Assembly (NCBI GenBank): GCA_947494965.1
Contig: CANLWV010000007.1
Coordinates: 62,001 to 126,000 of the forward strand
DNA length: 64,000 nucleotides
Origin: an uncultured Salinicoccus sp.
GTDB taxonomy: Bacteria > Bacillota > Bacilli > Staphylococcales > Salinicoccaceae
Direction: 5' to 3'
How positions within the stretch are numbered: the stretch's first letter is position 1; the number at the start of each line of letters is the position of its first letter. The translations under genes were made by a program, and so were the position numbers. Positions 1 to 8,618 of the stretch are shown one piece after another. The notes beneath the pieces were generated by a model that was not told the origin of the DNA, did no database searches, and worked only from the letters and a program-made list of their open reading frames with translations.

Positions 1-231
1 CTCCATGACGATTTGAATGATGGCGAATTCTATGGCGAAAACAGCCATCCTTTCGTGCCACACCTGACGATTGCCCAGGGACAGACTACCCAGGAGTACG
101 AAGACATCTTCGGTCAACTCAGCATGGTGGGCATCGATCACCAAGAAACACTTGATAAAATGAGTCTTCTTTACCAGCTCGACAATGGCGTCTGGCAGGT
201 ATATGAAACATATAAACTCGGCGAAGGCTGA
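1..231 (+). CDS. 2'-5' RNA ligase family protein, YjcG-like (C-terminal part)
   Basis: The reading frame is open from base 1 and stops with TGA at 229-231, so only the last 76 residues are present; the start lies before the window. The segment PHLTI is the second H-x-T/S-x motif of the 2H phosphoesterase/2'-5' RNA ligase fold. Such proteins act on 2'-5' or cyclic phosphodiester bonds, but the substrate of this bacterial subfamily is not known to me. B. subtilis YjcG is the closest family I recognise. A strong terminator follows 10 bases after the stop. The family call rests on one motif and the general sequence pattern. Confidence 0.7.
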   Translation, partial: LHDDLNDGEFYGENSHPFVPHLTIAQGQTTQEYEDIFGQLSMVGIDHQETLDKMSLLYQLDNGVWQVYETYKLGEG

Positions 232-241
232 GTGATAAGAG

Positions 242-271
242 GCGTTCCAATATATTTGGAACGCTTTTTTA
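242..271 (+). terminator. Rho-independent terminator of the YjcG-like gene
   Basis: An inverted repeat with arms GCGTTCCA and TGGAACGC (242-263) is followed by a run of T. It closes the rightward transcription unit just before the 41-bp repeat array. Confidence 0.85.
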
Positions 272-315
272 TTGCCCGCTTAAGCTGGATGGCGGTCAGT
301 GTTGATGTAACTCTC

Positions 316-598
316 GTTCGTTTGTTGCGACGAACGGGAATTAACATCTCAACTCGCCTTCGTCCGCTCGACGAACGGGAATTAACATCCCAACTCGCCT
401 TCGTCTGCTCAACGAACGAGAATTAACATCCCAACTCGCCTTCGTCCGCTCGACGAACGAGAATTAACGTCTCAACTCTCCTTCGTCCGCCCAACGAACG
501 AGAATTAACACCCCAACTCGCCCTCGTCCGCCCAACGAACGGGAATTAACATCCCAACTCGCCTTCGTCTGCTCGACGAACGGGAATTAGCACCACTC
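316..598. repeat. 41-bp tandem repeat array, locus 1 (7 phased units)
   Basis: The word CGAACG recurs at 331, 372, 413, 454, 495, 536 and 577, exactly 41 bases apart. Each occurrence belongs to a small hairpin with arms TTCGT and ACGAA around a 5-8 base loop. The loop sequence varies while the arms are constant. The rest of the unit (AATTAACATC, CCAACTCGCC and so on) is also well conserved. A 41-base period is not a multiple of three, and I see no convincing coding potential. The array fills the gap between the YjcG-like gene on the plus strand and fabI on the minus strand. It has no unique spacers, so it is not a CRISPR. Confidence 0.95.
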
Positions 599-621
599 AA
601 CTCAACAACCGATACATCCCG

Positions 622-656
622 AAATAAAAAAAGCAGCACCCGGAGGTGCTGCTTCT
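622..656 (-). terminator. fabI terminator
   Basis: Perfect arms GCAGCACC and GGTGCTGC (633-652) are followed, on the minus strand, by a run of seven T (plus-strand A at 626-632). Confidence 0.9.
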
Positions 657-665
657 TCAGCTATA

Positions 666-1433
666 TTAAGCCATGATGTGGTAACCGGAATCGACATGGA
701 GGACTTCTCCTGTGATGCCGCTCGCCAAATCACTGAGCAGGAATGCGACAGTGTTGCCGACTTCCAGCTGATCAACGTTGCGTTTAAGTGGTGCACGTTC
801 TTCAATTTCCTTCAGGATGGATTTGAAATCTCCGACTGCTGAAGAGCTCAAGGTACGGATCGGGCCGGCTGAAACGGCGTTGACGCGGATACCGGACTCG
901 CCGAGGTCGAGTGCAAGGTAACGTACGCTGGATTCGAGGGCTGCTTTGGCAACTCCCATGACGTTGTAGTTAGGCATTGCGCGCTCTCCACCGAGGTAAG
1001 TCATCGTTGCGATGCTGCCGCCTTCATTCATGATTGTTTTAGCATGTTTTGATACCACTGCCAGGGAATACGCACTGATGTCGAGCGCGTTTTTGAAGCC
1101 TTCGCGAGTCGTATCGCTGTAGCCGCCTTGGAGTTCATCTTTTCCAGCATATGCTATTGCGTGCATCAGACCATCGATGCCGCCTGTCTTCTCGCCGATT
1201 TCCTTGAATGCTGCCTCTACCTGCTCGTCGTCCGTGACGTCACATTCCACGATGATGTCGTGGTTGCCTTCCAGGTCACCCAAGATTTTCTCCAGTTCGC
1301 GCCTGAAGCGTTCATTCAATATTGTAAATACCAGTTTTGCACCCATTTTATCGAGGGCCCGCGCGGCACCCCAGGCGATGCTGCGCTTATTGGCAACGCC
1401 CATGATAACAAAAGTTTTACCTTCGAGATTCAT
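666..1433 (-). CDS. fabI: Enoyl-[acyl-carrier-protein] reductase (NADPH), FabI
   Basis: Catalyses the last reduction of each fatty-acid elongation round in the cytoplasm and is the target of triclosan-type inhibitors. The 255-residue length is typical. An N-terminal nucleotide-binding fold (GVANKRSIAWG from residue 12) is followed by the FabI catalytic set Tyr146, Tyr156 and Lys163 within TYLGGE...NYNVMGVAK. The ATG start at 1433 has GGGAG upstream. The gene is monocistronic: its own promoter and FapR operator lie at 1495-1538 and its terminator at 622-656. It sits next to the antiporter gene, as in S. aureus. Confidence 0.97.
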   Translation of the reverse strand: MNLEGKTFVIMGVANKRSIAWGAARALDKMGAKLVFTILNERFRRELEKILGDLEGNHDIIVECDVTDDEQVEAAFKEIGEKTGGIDGLMHAIAYAGKDELQGGYSDTTREGFKNALDISAYSLAVVSKHAKTIMNEGGSIATMTYLGGERAMPNYNVMGVAKAALESSVRYLALDLGESGIRVNAVSAGPIRTLSSSAVGDFKSILKEIEERAPLKRNVDQLEVGNTVAFLLSDLASGITGEVLHVDSGYHIMA

Positions 1434-1494
1434 AAGTCATAAACTCCCTTTTTCATCACACATGGATCTATATCCATGCGCTTATGATTTAATG

Positions 1495-1538
1495 TTAGTA
1501 CCTACTACTAATCTACAGTTTTTCATCTCTGATTGCAA
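1495..1538 (-). promoter_or_regulatory. fabI promoter with FapR operator
   Basis: On the minus strand, TTGCAA (1533-1538), a 17-base spacer and TAGATT (1510-1515) form a sigma-A promoter. Overlapping the -10 and start region is the palindrome TTAGTA-N5-TACTAA (1495-1511). This matches the known FapR operator, which represses fatty-acid genes and is released by malonyl-CoA. The assignment is by motif match. Confidence 0.85.
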
Positions 1539-1563
1539 CAAAAAAGAAAGCACAGTCTTATAA

Positions 1564-1590
1564 GAAAAAAATGCACCCCGAAGGGTGCAT
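1564..1590 (-). terminator. Terminator of the mgtE-antiporter unit
   Basis: Arms ATGCACCC and GGGTGCAT (1571-1590) with loop CGAA are followed on the minus strand by a T run. Confidence 0.88.
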
Positions 1591-1593
1591 TCG

Positions 1594-3453
1594 TTAATAT
1601 AGTTCGAGTTCCCGCTTCAGTTCTTCCACATACTCCCTAGATCCGGTCATGAATATACGGTCATCCACCTGGAGTCTGGTGTCCCCGTGGGGCACAATCG
1701 ACTCCTGTCCACGCATGATCCGAAGGAATATGATATCTGCAGTGAACGGGAAGTCACGGAGAATCATTTCATCGTAGCGGTAGTTGTTCATCTGTATTTC
1801 ATAGATGGCCGTCTCTTCATCCGTCAGCAGATCCATCATATGTGGAGATTCGATCAATCCGCGCAATAGTGTCTTCGAGCTCAACAGTGCAGAGAATGGC
1901 TCGTATCCAAGTCCTTTGATGGCCTGTTCCCTTGTCGGGTCTTCGATTCTGTAGATGATCCGTTCCACTCCCCGATTTTTAGCCATTTCCGCGACACGCC
2001 AATTGATGTCCGCCGCATTGGCTCCGACGACCACGATATCGCTGTCGAATGCATCGACTGCGTCCAGGGCTTCTTCGGAATACTCCGGTATCTCCTGGAA
2101 TGAGAGGTTCTCTGTATTCCTTTCCCTAGAGTCGGAAAAATTCTTGTGGAAGATGAGCCTGACATTATACAGACCCCCGGCGACGCTGTGCGCCACCGGC
2201 ACTGTCAGCTGGTTGTTGCCGAAGATCGTCACATTGATGACACGGTCTTCATTCTCACCTTCCGGGTAGAGCTGCTTGAAGACGACCGGGGTGATGATGC
2301 AGGCGATGACAGCACTCAATATGAACATGCCGCTCTCGGAATTCGTTATCATGCCGATCTGTTCGGCGATGACTGCCGCTGCGATGATGAGCGACAGTGT
2401 CGAGGTCAACAGGAAACCGGCTGCCGTGACGCGCTTCAAGTCAAAATACCGCAGCAGGAACGCCACCGGTATCAGTTTGCTGAACAGAAACGCAAACAGC
2501 AGTACCGGAATCAGTACGAACACCCGGCTGTCCGAAAACAGCGCAGGCAGATTCAACTCAACTCCGACCATGATGAAAAATATCGGGATGAAGAATCCAT
2601 AGCCGAACGAGTCCAACTTATGGACAATATCCTGGTCCGGCTTCAGCAGGCTGACGATACAGCCGGCGATGAAGGCACCGAGTATATTCTCAGCCCCGAC
2701 ACCTTCAGCCAAAGCGACAAGCATGATGATGAGGGCGAAGACGCCGCGCATCCCGATCTGCATCGTACCGTTATTCAGAGATTTGATGAACTCCGAGCCG
2801 TTCATGACACGGCCGAGGAAATAGAATAGGATGGCAAAGGCCACAAGTATCCCCATCAGCCACAGCGGCTTGCTTGCATCCGCGTAGAGCTGGGAATAGA
2901 GGGCGAGCATTATCATCGTCGTCAAATCCGCAATGACTGCAATCAGCAGGATGATCTGCCCCATCCGGGTGCTGATCAGATTCGCCTCCTTCAAAGTCGG
3001 CACTACGACACCAAGCGAAATGGTTGAGATGATGATGACGAGCAGAAAGACATCGTCAAATATCCCAAGGCCCCGCATAAGCAGCGCAAACAAGAGGCTT
3101 AGGCCGAGCATCGCTGCAAATATGCCCGTCGTCAGCATCAGTATGTTCGGCAACGGCCTTTTCAGGATCTTTGATTTCTTCTGGCGACTCGCTTTCTGCG
3201 TAAACGCGTCAAAATCGATTTCAAGTCCACTGAGGAACATCAGAAAGATGAATCCAAGTGTAGACAATACCTTCAGCCAAGGGTCGTTGCCGTCGACGAT
3301 ATCGAAAAAGGAGTCGCCGATGATGACGCCTACGATAATCTCCGCCACAACGACCGGCAGGAAGCTGACTTTCAATCTGCTGATGAGTATAGGGGTCAGT
3401 AATGCCGCCAGCACAACGATGGCCAACGACACTACGGATGGTCCGTGTTCCAT
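1594..3453 (-). CDS. Monovalent cation:proton antiporter, CPA2 family, with C-terminal TrkA domains
   Basis: A 619-residue membrane protein. About the first 390 residues are a string of hydrophobic helices typical of CPA2 Na+/K+:H+ exchangers (LSGLEIDFDAF near residue 75, later GAFIAGCIVSLL). Residues ~405-520 resemble a TrkA-N-type regulatory domain but without a clean GxGxxG. The last ~80 residues resemble TrkA-C. It should exchange K+ or Na+ for protons and help pH and salt balance. It starts 10 bases after the mgtE stop with no terminator between, so the two are probably co-transcribed. B. subtilis YjbQ has the same family and neighbourhood. Ion specificity cannot be read from sequence. 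Confidence 0.88.
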   Translation of the reverse strand: MEHGPSVVSLAIVVLAALLTPILISRLKVSFLPVVVAEIIVGVIIGDSFFDIVDGNDPWLKVLSTLGFIFLMFLSGLEIDFDAFTQKASRQKKSKILKRPLPNILMLTTGIFAAMLGLSLLFALLMRGLGIFDDVFLLVIIISTISLGVVVPTLKEANLISTRMGQIILLIAVIADLTTMIMLALYSQLYADASKPLWLMGILVAFAILFYFLGRVMNGSEFIKSLNNGTMQIGMRGVFALIIMLVALAEGVGAENILGAFIAGCIVSLLKPDQDIVHKLDSFGYGFFIPIFFIMVGVELNLPALFSDSRVFVLIPVLLFAFLFSKLIPVAFLLRYFDLKRVTAAGFLLTSTLSLIIAAAVIAEQIGMITNSESGMFILSAVIACIITPVVFKQLYPEGENEDRVINVTIFGNNQLTVPVAHSVAGGLYNVRLIFHKNFSDSRERNTENLSFQEIPEYSEEALDAVDAFDSDIVVVGANAADINWRVAEMAKNRGVERIIYRIEDPTREQAIKGLGYEPFSALLSSKTLLRGLIESPHMMDLLTDEETAIYEIQMNNYRYDEMILRDFPFTADIIFLRIMRGQESIVPHGDTRLQVDDRIFMTGSREYVEELKRELELY

Positions 3454-3463
3454 AAGCTACTCC

Positions 3464-4849
3464 TTATATGAGGTAAGACATTAGTGCGTTAGCAAGTGTG
3501 AAATAGATGAGCAGACTGATGATATCGTTTGACGTGGTGATGAACGGCCCGCTCGCCACCGCCGGATCGATATTCAGACGATCCATCACCAGTGGGATGA
3601 GTGTGCCGAGCAGTGTCGCCAACGTCATCGCAATCAGCAGACTGACGCCCACGATCATACCAAGAATTGACGAATCATACAATAAGGTAATGATGGTGAA
3701 TAAAAGAATGCCGCAGACCGACCCTGTTATCAAGCCAGAACCCATCTCACGGAGGGCAAGTTTAACCTTGCTCGATTCCTTTATTTCACCGGTCGCAATC
3801 CCCCGCACCGCAACCGCCAGAGATTGTGTGCCGCTGTTTCCCGCCATCCCGCCGATGATCGGGATGAATGCACCCAATATCGCAACCTGCGCCAGCGTAT
3901 CTTCGAAGCGCGTGAGCATCGTGGCGGTGATCATCCCCATGAAGGTCAGACCGATCAGCCACGGCAGGCGCTTTTTGGCTGTGGAGAAGGAAGAATCCGA
4001 AGTCGGCTCGATTTCACTCATACCGGCAAGCCTGGAGTAGTCCTCACTTGCCTCTTCGTCGATGACGTCCATGATGTCATCGGCTGTGATGATACCGACC
4101 AGATGACCCTGGTAGTCGACGACCGGCATCGCCAGGAAGTCATAGTCACGCATAATCTGCGCCACTTCCTCCTGATCGTCCGAAACGCGGGCGGAGACGA
4201 CACGCTCGATCATGATATCACCGATATAGGCATCATCATCTGCAATGATCAGCTCACGCAAAGAAAGGATCCCCGCCAACTTCCGTCCTTCATCGACGAC
4301 GAACAGGTAGTAGATCGTCTCCGAGTCCGGCGCCTTCAGCTTGAGGTGGCGCATGGCCTCCCTGACGGTCATCAGTGAAGTGAGGCTGACAAACTCCGTT
4401 GTCATGATACCACCGGCGGTATCTTCTTCATAATTCATCAGCTTGCGTATTTCCTGCGCGTCCTTCCTCGGCATCAGCGTCAGGAATGAGGTCAGTTTTT
4501 CCTTTGAAACGCCGCTCAATATATCCACTGCGTTGTCGTACTGCATCTCTGCAAGCATATCTGCAGCGTAGCGGGCGTCCATCGTTTCGAATATTTCATC
4601 ATACTCGTCCGCATCAAGTTCAAGGCTGTCGAAGAACTCCCCTACCTCTTCCGGGCTGAGGAAATGGTAGAGCCGCTGCCGATCCTCTTCTTCAAGCAGA
4701 AGATAAAATTCACTCTGATCATAATTATGCAGGTCCAGGAAAGCCTCCCGGAAGTCATCTATACGTTCATTCCTGAGGTGATCCAGGAGCACATCGTACT
4801 CCATCTCCATCTCAGTCTTCTCGATTGTCTCAACCAATTTTGCCACCAC
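3464..4849 (-). CDS. mgtE: Magnesium transporter MgtE
   Basis: A Mg2+ channel/transporter of 461 residues with the standard layout: an acidic N-terminal domain (to ~135), a tandem CBS pair (~140-260) that senses Mg2+, and five membrane helices (~285-461). The GNSGTQSLAVAVRGIATGEI segment in the pore region is characteristic. The start is one of two adjacent GTG codons (4849 or 4846) with only a weak Shine-Dalgarno; the downstream ATG codons at residues 14 and 16 are possible alternatives. No Mg2+-sensing M-box leader fits in the 64 bases upstream, which hold the nadK terminator. It is probably co-transcribed with the antiporter. Confidence 0.93.
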   Translation of the reverse strand: MVAKLVETIEKTEMEMEYDVLLDHLRNERIDDFREAFLDLHNYDQSEFYLLLEEEDRQRLYHFLSPEEVGEFFDSLELDADEYDEIFETMDARYAADMLAEMQYDNAVDILSGVSKEKLTSFLTLMPRKDAQEIRKLMNYEEDTAGGIMTTEFVSLTSLMTVREAMRHLKLKAPDSETIYYLFVVDEGRKLAGILSLRELIIADDDAYIGDIMIERVVSARVSDDQEEVAQIMRDYDFLAMPVVDYQGHLVGIITADDIMDVIDEEASEDYSRLAGMSEIEPTSDSSFSTAKKRLPWLIGLTFMGMITATMLTRFEDTLAQVAILGAFIPIIGGMAGNSGTQSLAVAVRGIATGEIKESSKVKLALREMGSGLITGSVCGILLFTIITLLYDSSILGMIVGVSLLIAMTLATLLGTLIPLVMDRLNIDPAVASGPFITTSNDIISLLIYFTLANALMSYLI

Positions 4850-4884
4850 CTGTTCATATTGAATTTCATTCTACATCAAAACAA

Positions 4885-4912
4885 AAGAAAAAAGCACCCT
4901 GCGAGTGCTTTT
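4885..4912 (-). terminator. Terminator downstream of nadK
   Basis: AAAAGCAC (4890-4897) pairs with GTGCTTTT (4905-4912). The A-rich plus strand before it gives a T run in the minus-strand transcript. Confidence 0.75.
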
Positions 4913-4913
4913 C

Positions 4914-5708
4914 CTACGATATGAAAGAATCGTGCACCCGTTTCCAGAATGGGAACGGACGGAAGCGGGCGAATCTCACTTTTTCATCAGCAACCCTGAA
5001 TTGTATCGATTTGACGCCTTTATGCACAAGATTGATGTGGTCGATCGTCATCTTGTAGACTTCGCTGTTGACCGGCAGCACCTGACAGGTATGGTGTTTA
5101 GGCAATACCAGCGGTGAGCCTACGGTCCGGAAGACCCGGTTGTTGATCGACGCGATTTCAGTGATCTGGATTGCTTCCAGCGAAGGATGGATCAGTGCAC
5201 CGCCGAGCGCCTTGTTGTAGGCTGTCGAGCCGGACGGGGTCGAGATGCACAATCCGTCTCCACGGAAGCGTTCGAAATGCTGATTCCTGAGGTCGACATC
5301 CATCACCAAGGTGGTGCCGTCATCCGTCCTCAAGGTCGCTTCGTTGAGTGCGAGGTACCTCGTTTCGGTCCCTTCCGACTCATACCGTATAATCGTTTCA
5401 AGAAGTGGATATTCGATGACCTGGAATTCATCATTCTGGATGGCGATGATGAGCCGTTCCACTTCGTGGGGCAGCCAGTCTGCATAGAAACCGAGATGCC
5501 CGGTATGTACACCGACGAAAGCCGTATGGTCGAGCAGGTGCTGATAGCTGTGGAAAGCCTGCAGCAGCGTGCCATCCCCGCCGACGGAAATGACGATATC
5601 CGGCTTCTTGTCATCCAGTTCCATGTTCATATCAATCATATAGTTCATCATCTTATCTTTAAGTGCGTTCGATTTCGTGTCCCCCTTGGACACTATGAAG
5701 AACTTCAT
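4914..5708 (-). CDS. nadK: NAD kinase
   Basis: Phosphorylates NAD+ to NADP+ in the cytoplasm. At 264 residues it has the usual size for the short Gram-positive enzyme. The diagnostic GGDG loop is at residues 43-46 with catalytic Asp45, and the NAD-binding segment [20 protein letters not shown] is intact. The ATG start has GGGGTG upstream. It lies 26 bases after relQ in a UPF0738-relQ-nadK unit. In B. subtilis and S. aureus a pseudouridine synthase (rluD-like) follows this gene; here a terminator and mgtE follow directly. Confidence 0.96.
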   Translation of the reverse strand: MKFFIVSKGDTKSNALKDKMMNYMIDMNMELDDKKPDIVISVGGDGTLLQAFHSYQHLLDHTAFVGVHTGHLGFYADWLPHEVERLIIAIQNDEFQVIEYPLLETIIRYESEGTETRYLALNEATLRTDDGTTLVMDVDLRNQHFERFRGDGLCISTPSGSTAYNKALGGALIHPSLEAIQITEIASINNRVFRTVGSPLVLPKHHTCQVLPVNSEVYKMTIDHINLVHKGVKSIQFRVADEKVRFARFRPFPFWKRVHDSFIS

Positions 5709-5734
5709 GTGTCACCCCGCCTTTCCACAGAGCG

Positions 5735-6358
5735 CTAGCGCATGCTGCGTTTTTTTGTGTAGTATTTTTGTGCATCCTGTATCTCTTCACGTATTTCAGA
5801 CATCTCCTGGTCGAGCAGATACGCCGCTTCTGCTGCATTCTGCAGACGCTTCTTGATTTCCGGTGGATATTCCCCGCTATACTTATAGTTTAATGTATGC
5901 TCAATCGTCGCCCAGAAGTTCATTGCCAAGGTGCGGATCTGAATCTCCGCCAGTATGATCACCGGTCCGCCGATCCGTTCGACCGGATATTCCACGATGA
6001 GGTGGTAGGAACGGTAGCCACTTTCCTTGGTGTTCGTCACGTAGTCCCTTTCTTCGACGACTTTCATGTCGGTACGGTTGCGGACTTGACTGCATATCAA
6101 TTCGATGTCATCCACGAACTGGCACATGATCCTGACGCCTGCAATGTCATACATCCCCTCTTGCAGCTTGTCGTAAGGTATATTGCGGGCACTTGCCTTT
6201 TCTATTATGCTCTGTACTGGTTTAACCCGCGCCGTCACAAATTCTACAGGGGAGGCTTGGCGGTTGAGCTGGTAGTCCCGCCTCATGCCTTTAAGCTTGA
6301 TCTTAAGTTCCTCCACTGCCTGCTTGTACGGTGCGAGGAACTTCTCCCATTGTTCCAT
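5735..6358 (-). CDS. relQ: Small alarmone synthetase RelQ, (p)ppGpp synthetase
   Basis: A 207-residue stand-alone RelA/SpoT-type synthetase domain with no hydrolase or regulatory domains. It makes (p)ppGpp from ATP and GDP/GTP. Recognisable segments include YDIAGVRIMC, SGYRSYHLIVEYP and EIQIRTLAMNFWATIEHTLNYK, all of the YjbM/SAS1 subfamily. The long C-terminal helix with many Glu and Lys fits the tetramerisation region. The ATG start has GAGG upstream. It is part of the UPF0738-relQ-nadK unit, an order conserved in B. subtilis (yjbM-yjbN) and S. aureus. Confidence 0.96.
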   Translation of the reverse strand: MEQWEKFLAPYKQAVEELKIKLKGMRRDYQLNRQASPVEFVTARVKPVQSIIEKASARNIPYDKLQEGMYDIAGVRIMCQFVDDIELICSQVRNRTDMKVVEERDYVTNTKESGYRSYHLIVEYPVERIGGPVIILAEIQIRTLAMNFWATIEHTLNYKYSGEYPPEIKKRLQNAAEAAYLLDQEMSEIREEIQDAQKYYTKKRSMR

Positions 6359-6385
6359 CCTCTACACTCCAGTCTTAAAACGCTT

Positions 6386-6727
6386 CTATTGTTTGAATGT
6401 TTCCTTGACTGCCCTTTCGAATGCTTCCCCGTAGTTGTTGCCTTCGATGGTATCGACCAGGTGATCCAGCTGATCCCAGAAGTCAGTCAATATGACATCG
6501 GTGTTCAAAATGATTTCGCTGCCGTGGTGCTCGCGCAGCATGTGCCATGTCTTTTCTCCAAAATGCACTCTACTGGCTCCTTCACCGTCGTCCAGAAGAT
6601 AGATGAAGCTCTTCTCATCCGGGTCGACAGTCATGCGCGCCGCCGCCTGAAGCCCTTCCGTCTGTTCTTCGGACAGGCATTTGAGCGCTTCATCTTCGAA
6701 TTTGATTTCATTAACATAAATGTCCAT
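6386..6727 (-). CDS. UPF0738 family protein (YjbL-like)
   Basis: A small acidic cytoplasmic protein of 113 residues and unknown function. MDIYVNEIKFEDEAL at the start, TWHML in the middle and IEGNNYG near the end match the staphylococcal UPF0738 family found at this same position. I chose the ATG at 6727 because AGGAGTGAGGAA precedes it; the frame extends 19 codons further upstream without a good ribosome site. It is first in the operon with relQ and nadK and divergent from the CYTH gene. I see no motif that suggests an activity. Confidence 0.85.
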   Translation of the reverse strand: MDIYVNEIKFEDEALKCLSEEQTEGLQAAARMTVDPDEKSFIYLLDDGEGASRVHFGEKTWHMLREHHGSEIILNTDVILTDFWDQLDHLVDTIEGNNYGEAFERAVKETFKQ

Positions 6728-6845
6728 TTCCTCACTCCTTGCGCACTTTATTCTACCATAGTAAATGGTATTTGATAACGACATAAACTGTTTACTTTAC
6801 AGTCCTTTTCAATTTATAGATAATATACATTAAGGAGTGGATTTA

Positions 6846-7448
6846 ATGAAAGAACTCGAGATCGAATTCAAAAATCTATTGACAGGCGATGAATATGGCC
6901 GGCTGGACAAGGCATTCTTCCAAAATGCCGAACCGGTCATACAGACCAATTTCTATATAGATACCCCGGATCTGGATCTTAAACACAACCGCCTATTGCT
7001 CAGAATCCGTGCAGCGCGCGGCAACCAGGTCATGACCCTTAAAGAACCGACCGATAAAGGCGTCATGGAGTACCACGGAGAAGTGAAGAACGACCTCAGC
7101 TTCGACCAGAACATCCGACGAGAGGAACTCCCCGCAATCATCTGCAACGAACTGGAGCGCTTCAATATCGATACGACGCAGCTCAGGATATATGGTGCTT
7201 TATCGACCGAGAGACGGGAAGTGCCGTATAAGGATGGGCTGCTTGTGCTGGATAAGAACAATTACCTTGATACAGAAGATCTGGAGTTGGAATATGAGGT
7301 GTCGAATCGCGACAAGGGTGAGACCATCTTCCAGGACCTCCTTAAGGAGTATGATATCAAGCAGCGCAAAGAGATAACCAAAGTGGAGCGTTTCTACAAT
7401 AAACTGACGGAAATCAGGACAGGTGACAATTATGCCAATACCCTATAA
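6846..7448 (+). CDS. CYTH domain protein (YjbK-like)
   Basis: About 200 residues forming a CYTH/triphosphate tunnel fold. The N-terminal ExExK signature (EIEFK, residues 4-8) and repeated charged strands (LRIRAARGNQVMTLKEP, TERREVPY, LELEYEV) line the tunnel that binds triphosphates with divalent metal. Some family members are tripolyphosphatases; the substrate of this one is unknown. The ATG at 6846 is preferred over the in-frame GTG at 6837, because AAGGAG (6832-6837) is correctly spaced only for the ATG. It overlaps the haemoglobin gene by 17 bases and is divergent from the alarmone synthetase operon. Confidence 0.88.
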   Translation: MKELEIEFKNLLTGDEYGRLDKAFFQNAEPVIQTNFYIDTPDLDLKHNRLLLRIRAARGNQVMTLKEPTDKGVMEYHGEVKNDLSFDQNIRREELPAIICNELERFNIDTTQLRIYGALSTERREVPYKDGLLVLDKNNYLDTEDLELEYEVSNRDKGETIFQDLLKEYDIKQRKEITKVERFYNKLTEIRTGDNYANTL

Positions 7449-7803
7449 CGATATCGGCCGTGAAAAGCTGTATGAAATGATCGATATATTCTACGGTTAT
7501 GTGGGTAACGATGAACGCATCAACCACTTGTTTCCGGAAGATTTGACCGAAACGGCGTACAAGCAGAAATTATTCCAAACACAATTCCTCGGTGGTCCGA
7601 ACCTTTACATGGAAGAATATGGACATCCAATGCTGAAGGCACGCCATAATCCATTCCGCATCACTCCAAAAGCAAAGGATGCATGGCTTGAAAATATGGA
7701 TAAAGCGATGGATGACGTCGGACTTGATGGTGATTTACGCACGTTCATCATGAAGCGTTACGAAATGACGGCCAATCATATGGTGAATACGATAGAAGAA
7801 TAA
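7432..7803 (+). CDS. Group II truncated haemoglobin (YjbI-like)
   Basis: A 123-residue globin that binds haem and reacts with O2, NO or peroxide. The segment FLGGPNLYMEEYGHPMLKAR contains the conserved GGP turn and the proximal-side histidine region of TrHbO proteins. The ATG at 7432, inside the end of the CYTH gene, is favoured by AGGTG just upstream; a GTG at 7423 is in frame but would overlap that site. It is translationally coupled to the CYTH gene and followed 13 bases later by spxH. The same trio order is kept in other Bacillales, next to thiol- and redox-stress genes. Confidence 0.92.
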   Translation: MPIPYNDIGREKLYEMIDIFYGYVGNDERINHLFPEDLTETAYKQKLFQTQFLGGPNLYMEEYGHPMLKARHNPFRITPKAKDAWLENMDKAMDDVGLDGDLRTFIMKRYEMTANHMVNTIEE

Positions 7804-7816
7804 GCAGGGTGAGGAC

Positions 7817-8608
7817 ATGAATAGAACTGGAGAACAGGCACTTGTATTGGAACCCGTATCCCATCAGATTGAGATATTCTACTTTTTCGATCCGTTCTCA
7901 GAAGACTGTCGCGCCCTGGAGCCCGTCATCAACCGGCTTCAGATTGAATATCGCGGGCATGTGACAGTCAAAAAAATACTTGCACCTTCCCTTCAGGTCC
8001 TGACCAAATGTCAGGCCCAATCCACAACAGATATCGACAATATCGCACTAGCCTACAAAGCTGCCGAAATCCAAGGCCGCAACAAAGCCCGCGCATTCAT
8101 GCGCTATGTGCTGAACCGCATAATGCCGAACCGCAACATCTGCACGATTGAACATATGGAAGAGAGCGCGCGCCTTGCGGGACTCGATGTCAAGTCGTTC
8201 ACGGCAGATGCCCAATCGGGTTCCGTACGGAGCCTCCTCAGGCGCGATCTGATGGTCTACCGTGAAATGGATGTCGAATCCCTTCCGTCACTCGTCTTCT
8301 TCTCAGGAGATGTCGAAGCGGAAGGCATTAAAGTGGAAGGTGTATACCCGTACCATATCTACACGTATATCATCAATGAACTCATCGACCATGAAATAGA
8401 AAAGAACCCGTTGCCTAGCATCCACGACTACATTGAGACATATGAAGTCGTCAGCTTTCACGAACTCAAGACAGTTTTCGAATGGCGTACCGGCCTTTTA
8501 CTAAATGAATTGAAAAAACTCAGATTGCAGCGGCTGATTGAAGAAGTCGAGACGGAAGCGGGCTTCTACTATCAGATCCGCGGTGGATCGTCAGCATTGA
8601 GTGAATAA
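7817..8608 (+). CDS. spxH: ClpXP adaptor SpxH (YjbH), directs Spx degradation
   Basis: A DsbA/thioredoxin-like adaptor of 263 residues that binds Spx and delivers it to ClpXP in unstressed cells. The N-terminal FFDPFSEDC segment (Cys31) replaces a full CxxC. TKCQAQSTTDIDNIALAYKA and KVEGVYPYHIYTYIINEL match staphylococcal YjbH closely. The C-terminal ~55 residues form a helical region. Start ATG 7817 has AGGGTGAGG upstream. Spx itself is encoded at 12968-13366, so adaptor and substrate are near neighbours. A strong terminator follows. Confidence 0.95.
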   Translation: MNRTGEQALVLEPVSHQIEIFYFFDPFSEDCRALEPVINRLQIEYRGHVTVKKILAPSLQVLTKCQAQSTTDIDNIALAYKAAEIQGRNKARAFMRYVLNRIMPNRNICTIEHMEESARLAGLDVKSFTADAQSGSVRSLLRRDLMVYREMDVESLPSLVFFSGDVEAEGIKVEGVYPYHIYTYIINELIDHEIEKNPLPSIHDYIETYEVVSFHELKTVFEWRTGLLLNELKKLRLQRLIEEVETEAGFYYQIRGGSSALSE

Positions 8609-8618
8609 TTTTAACAGT

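Noticed and set aside
232..426. Short open frame running into the first repeat array
   Set aside because: It begins at the stop of the previous gene, crosses a terminator, has no ribosome site, and is an effect of the repeat sequence.
316..598. CRISPR array
   Set aside because: Units are directly adjacent with a 41-base period and no unique spacers, and no cas genes are nearby.
4850..4913. M-box Mg2+ riboswitch before mgtE
   Set aside because: The gap is too short and is occupied by the nadK terminator.
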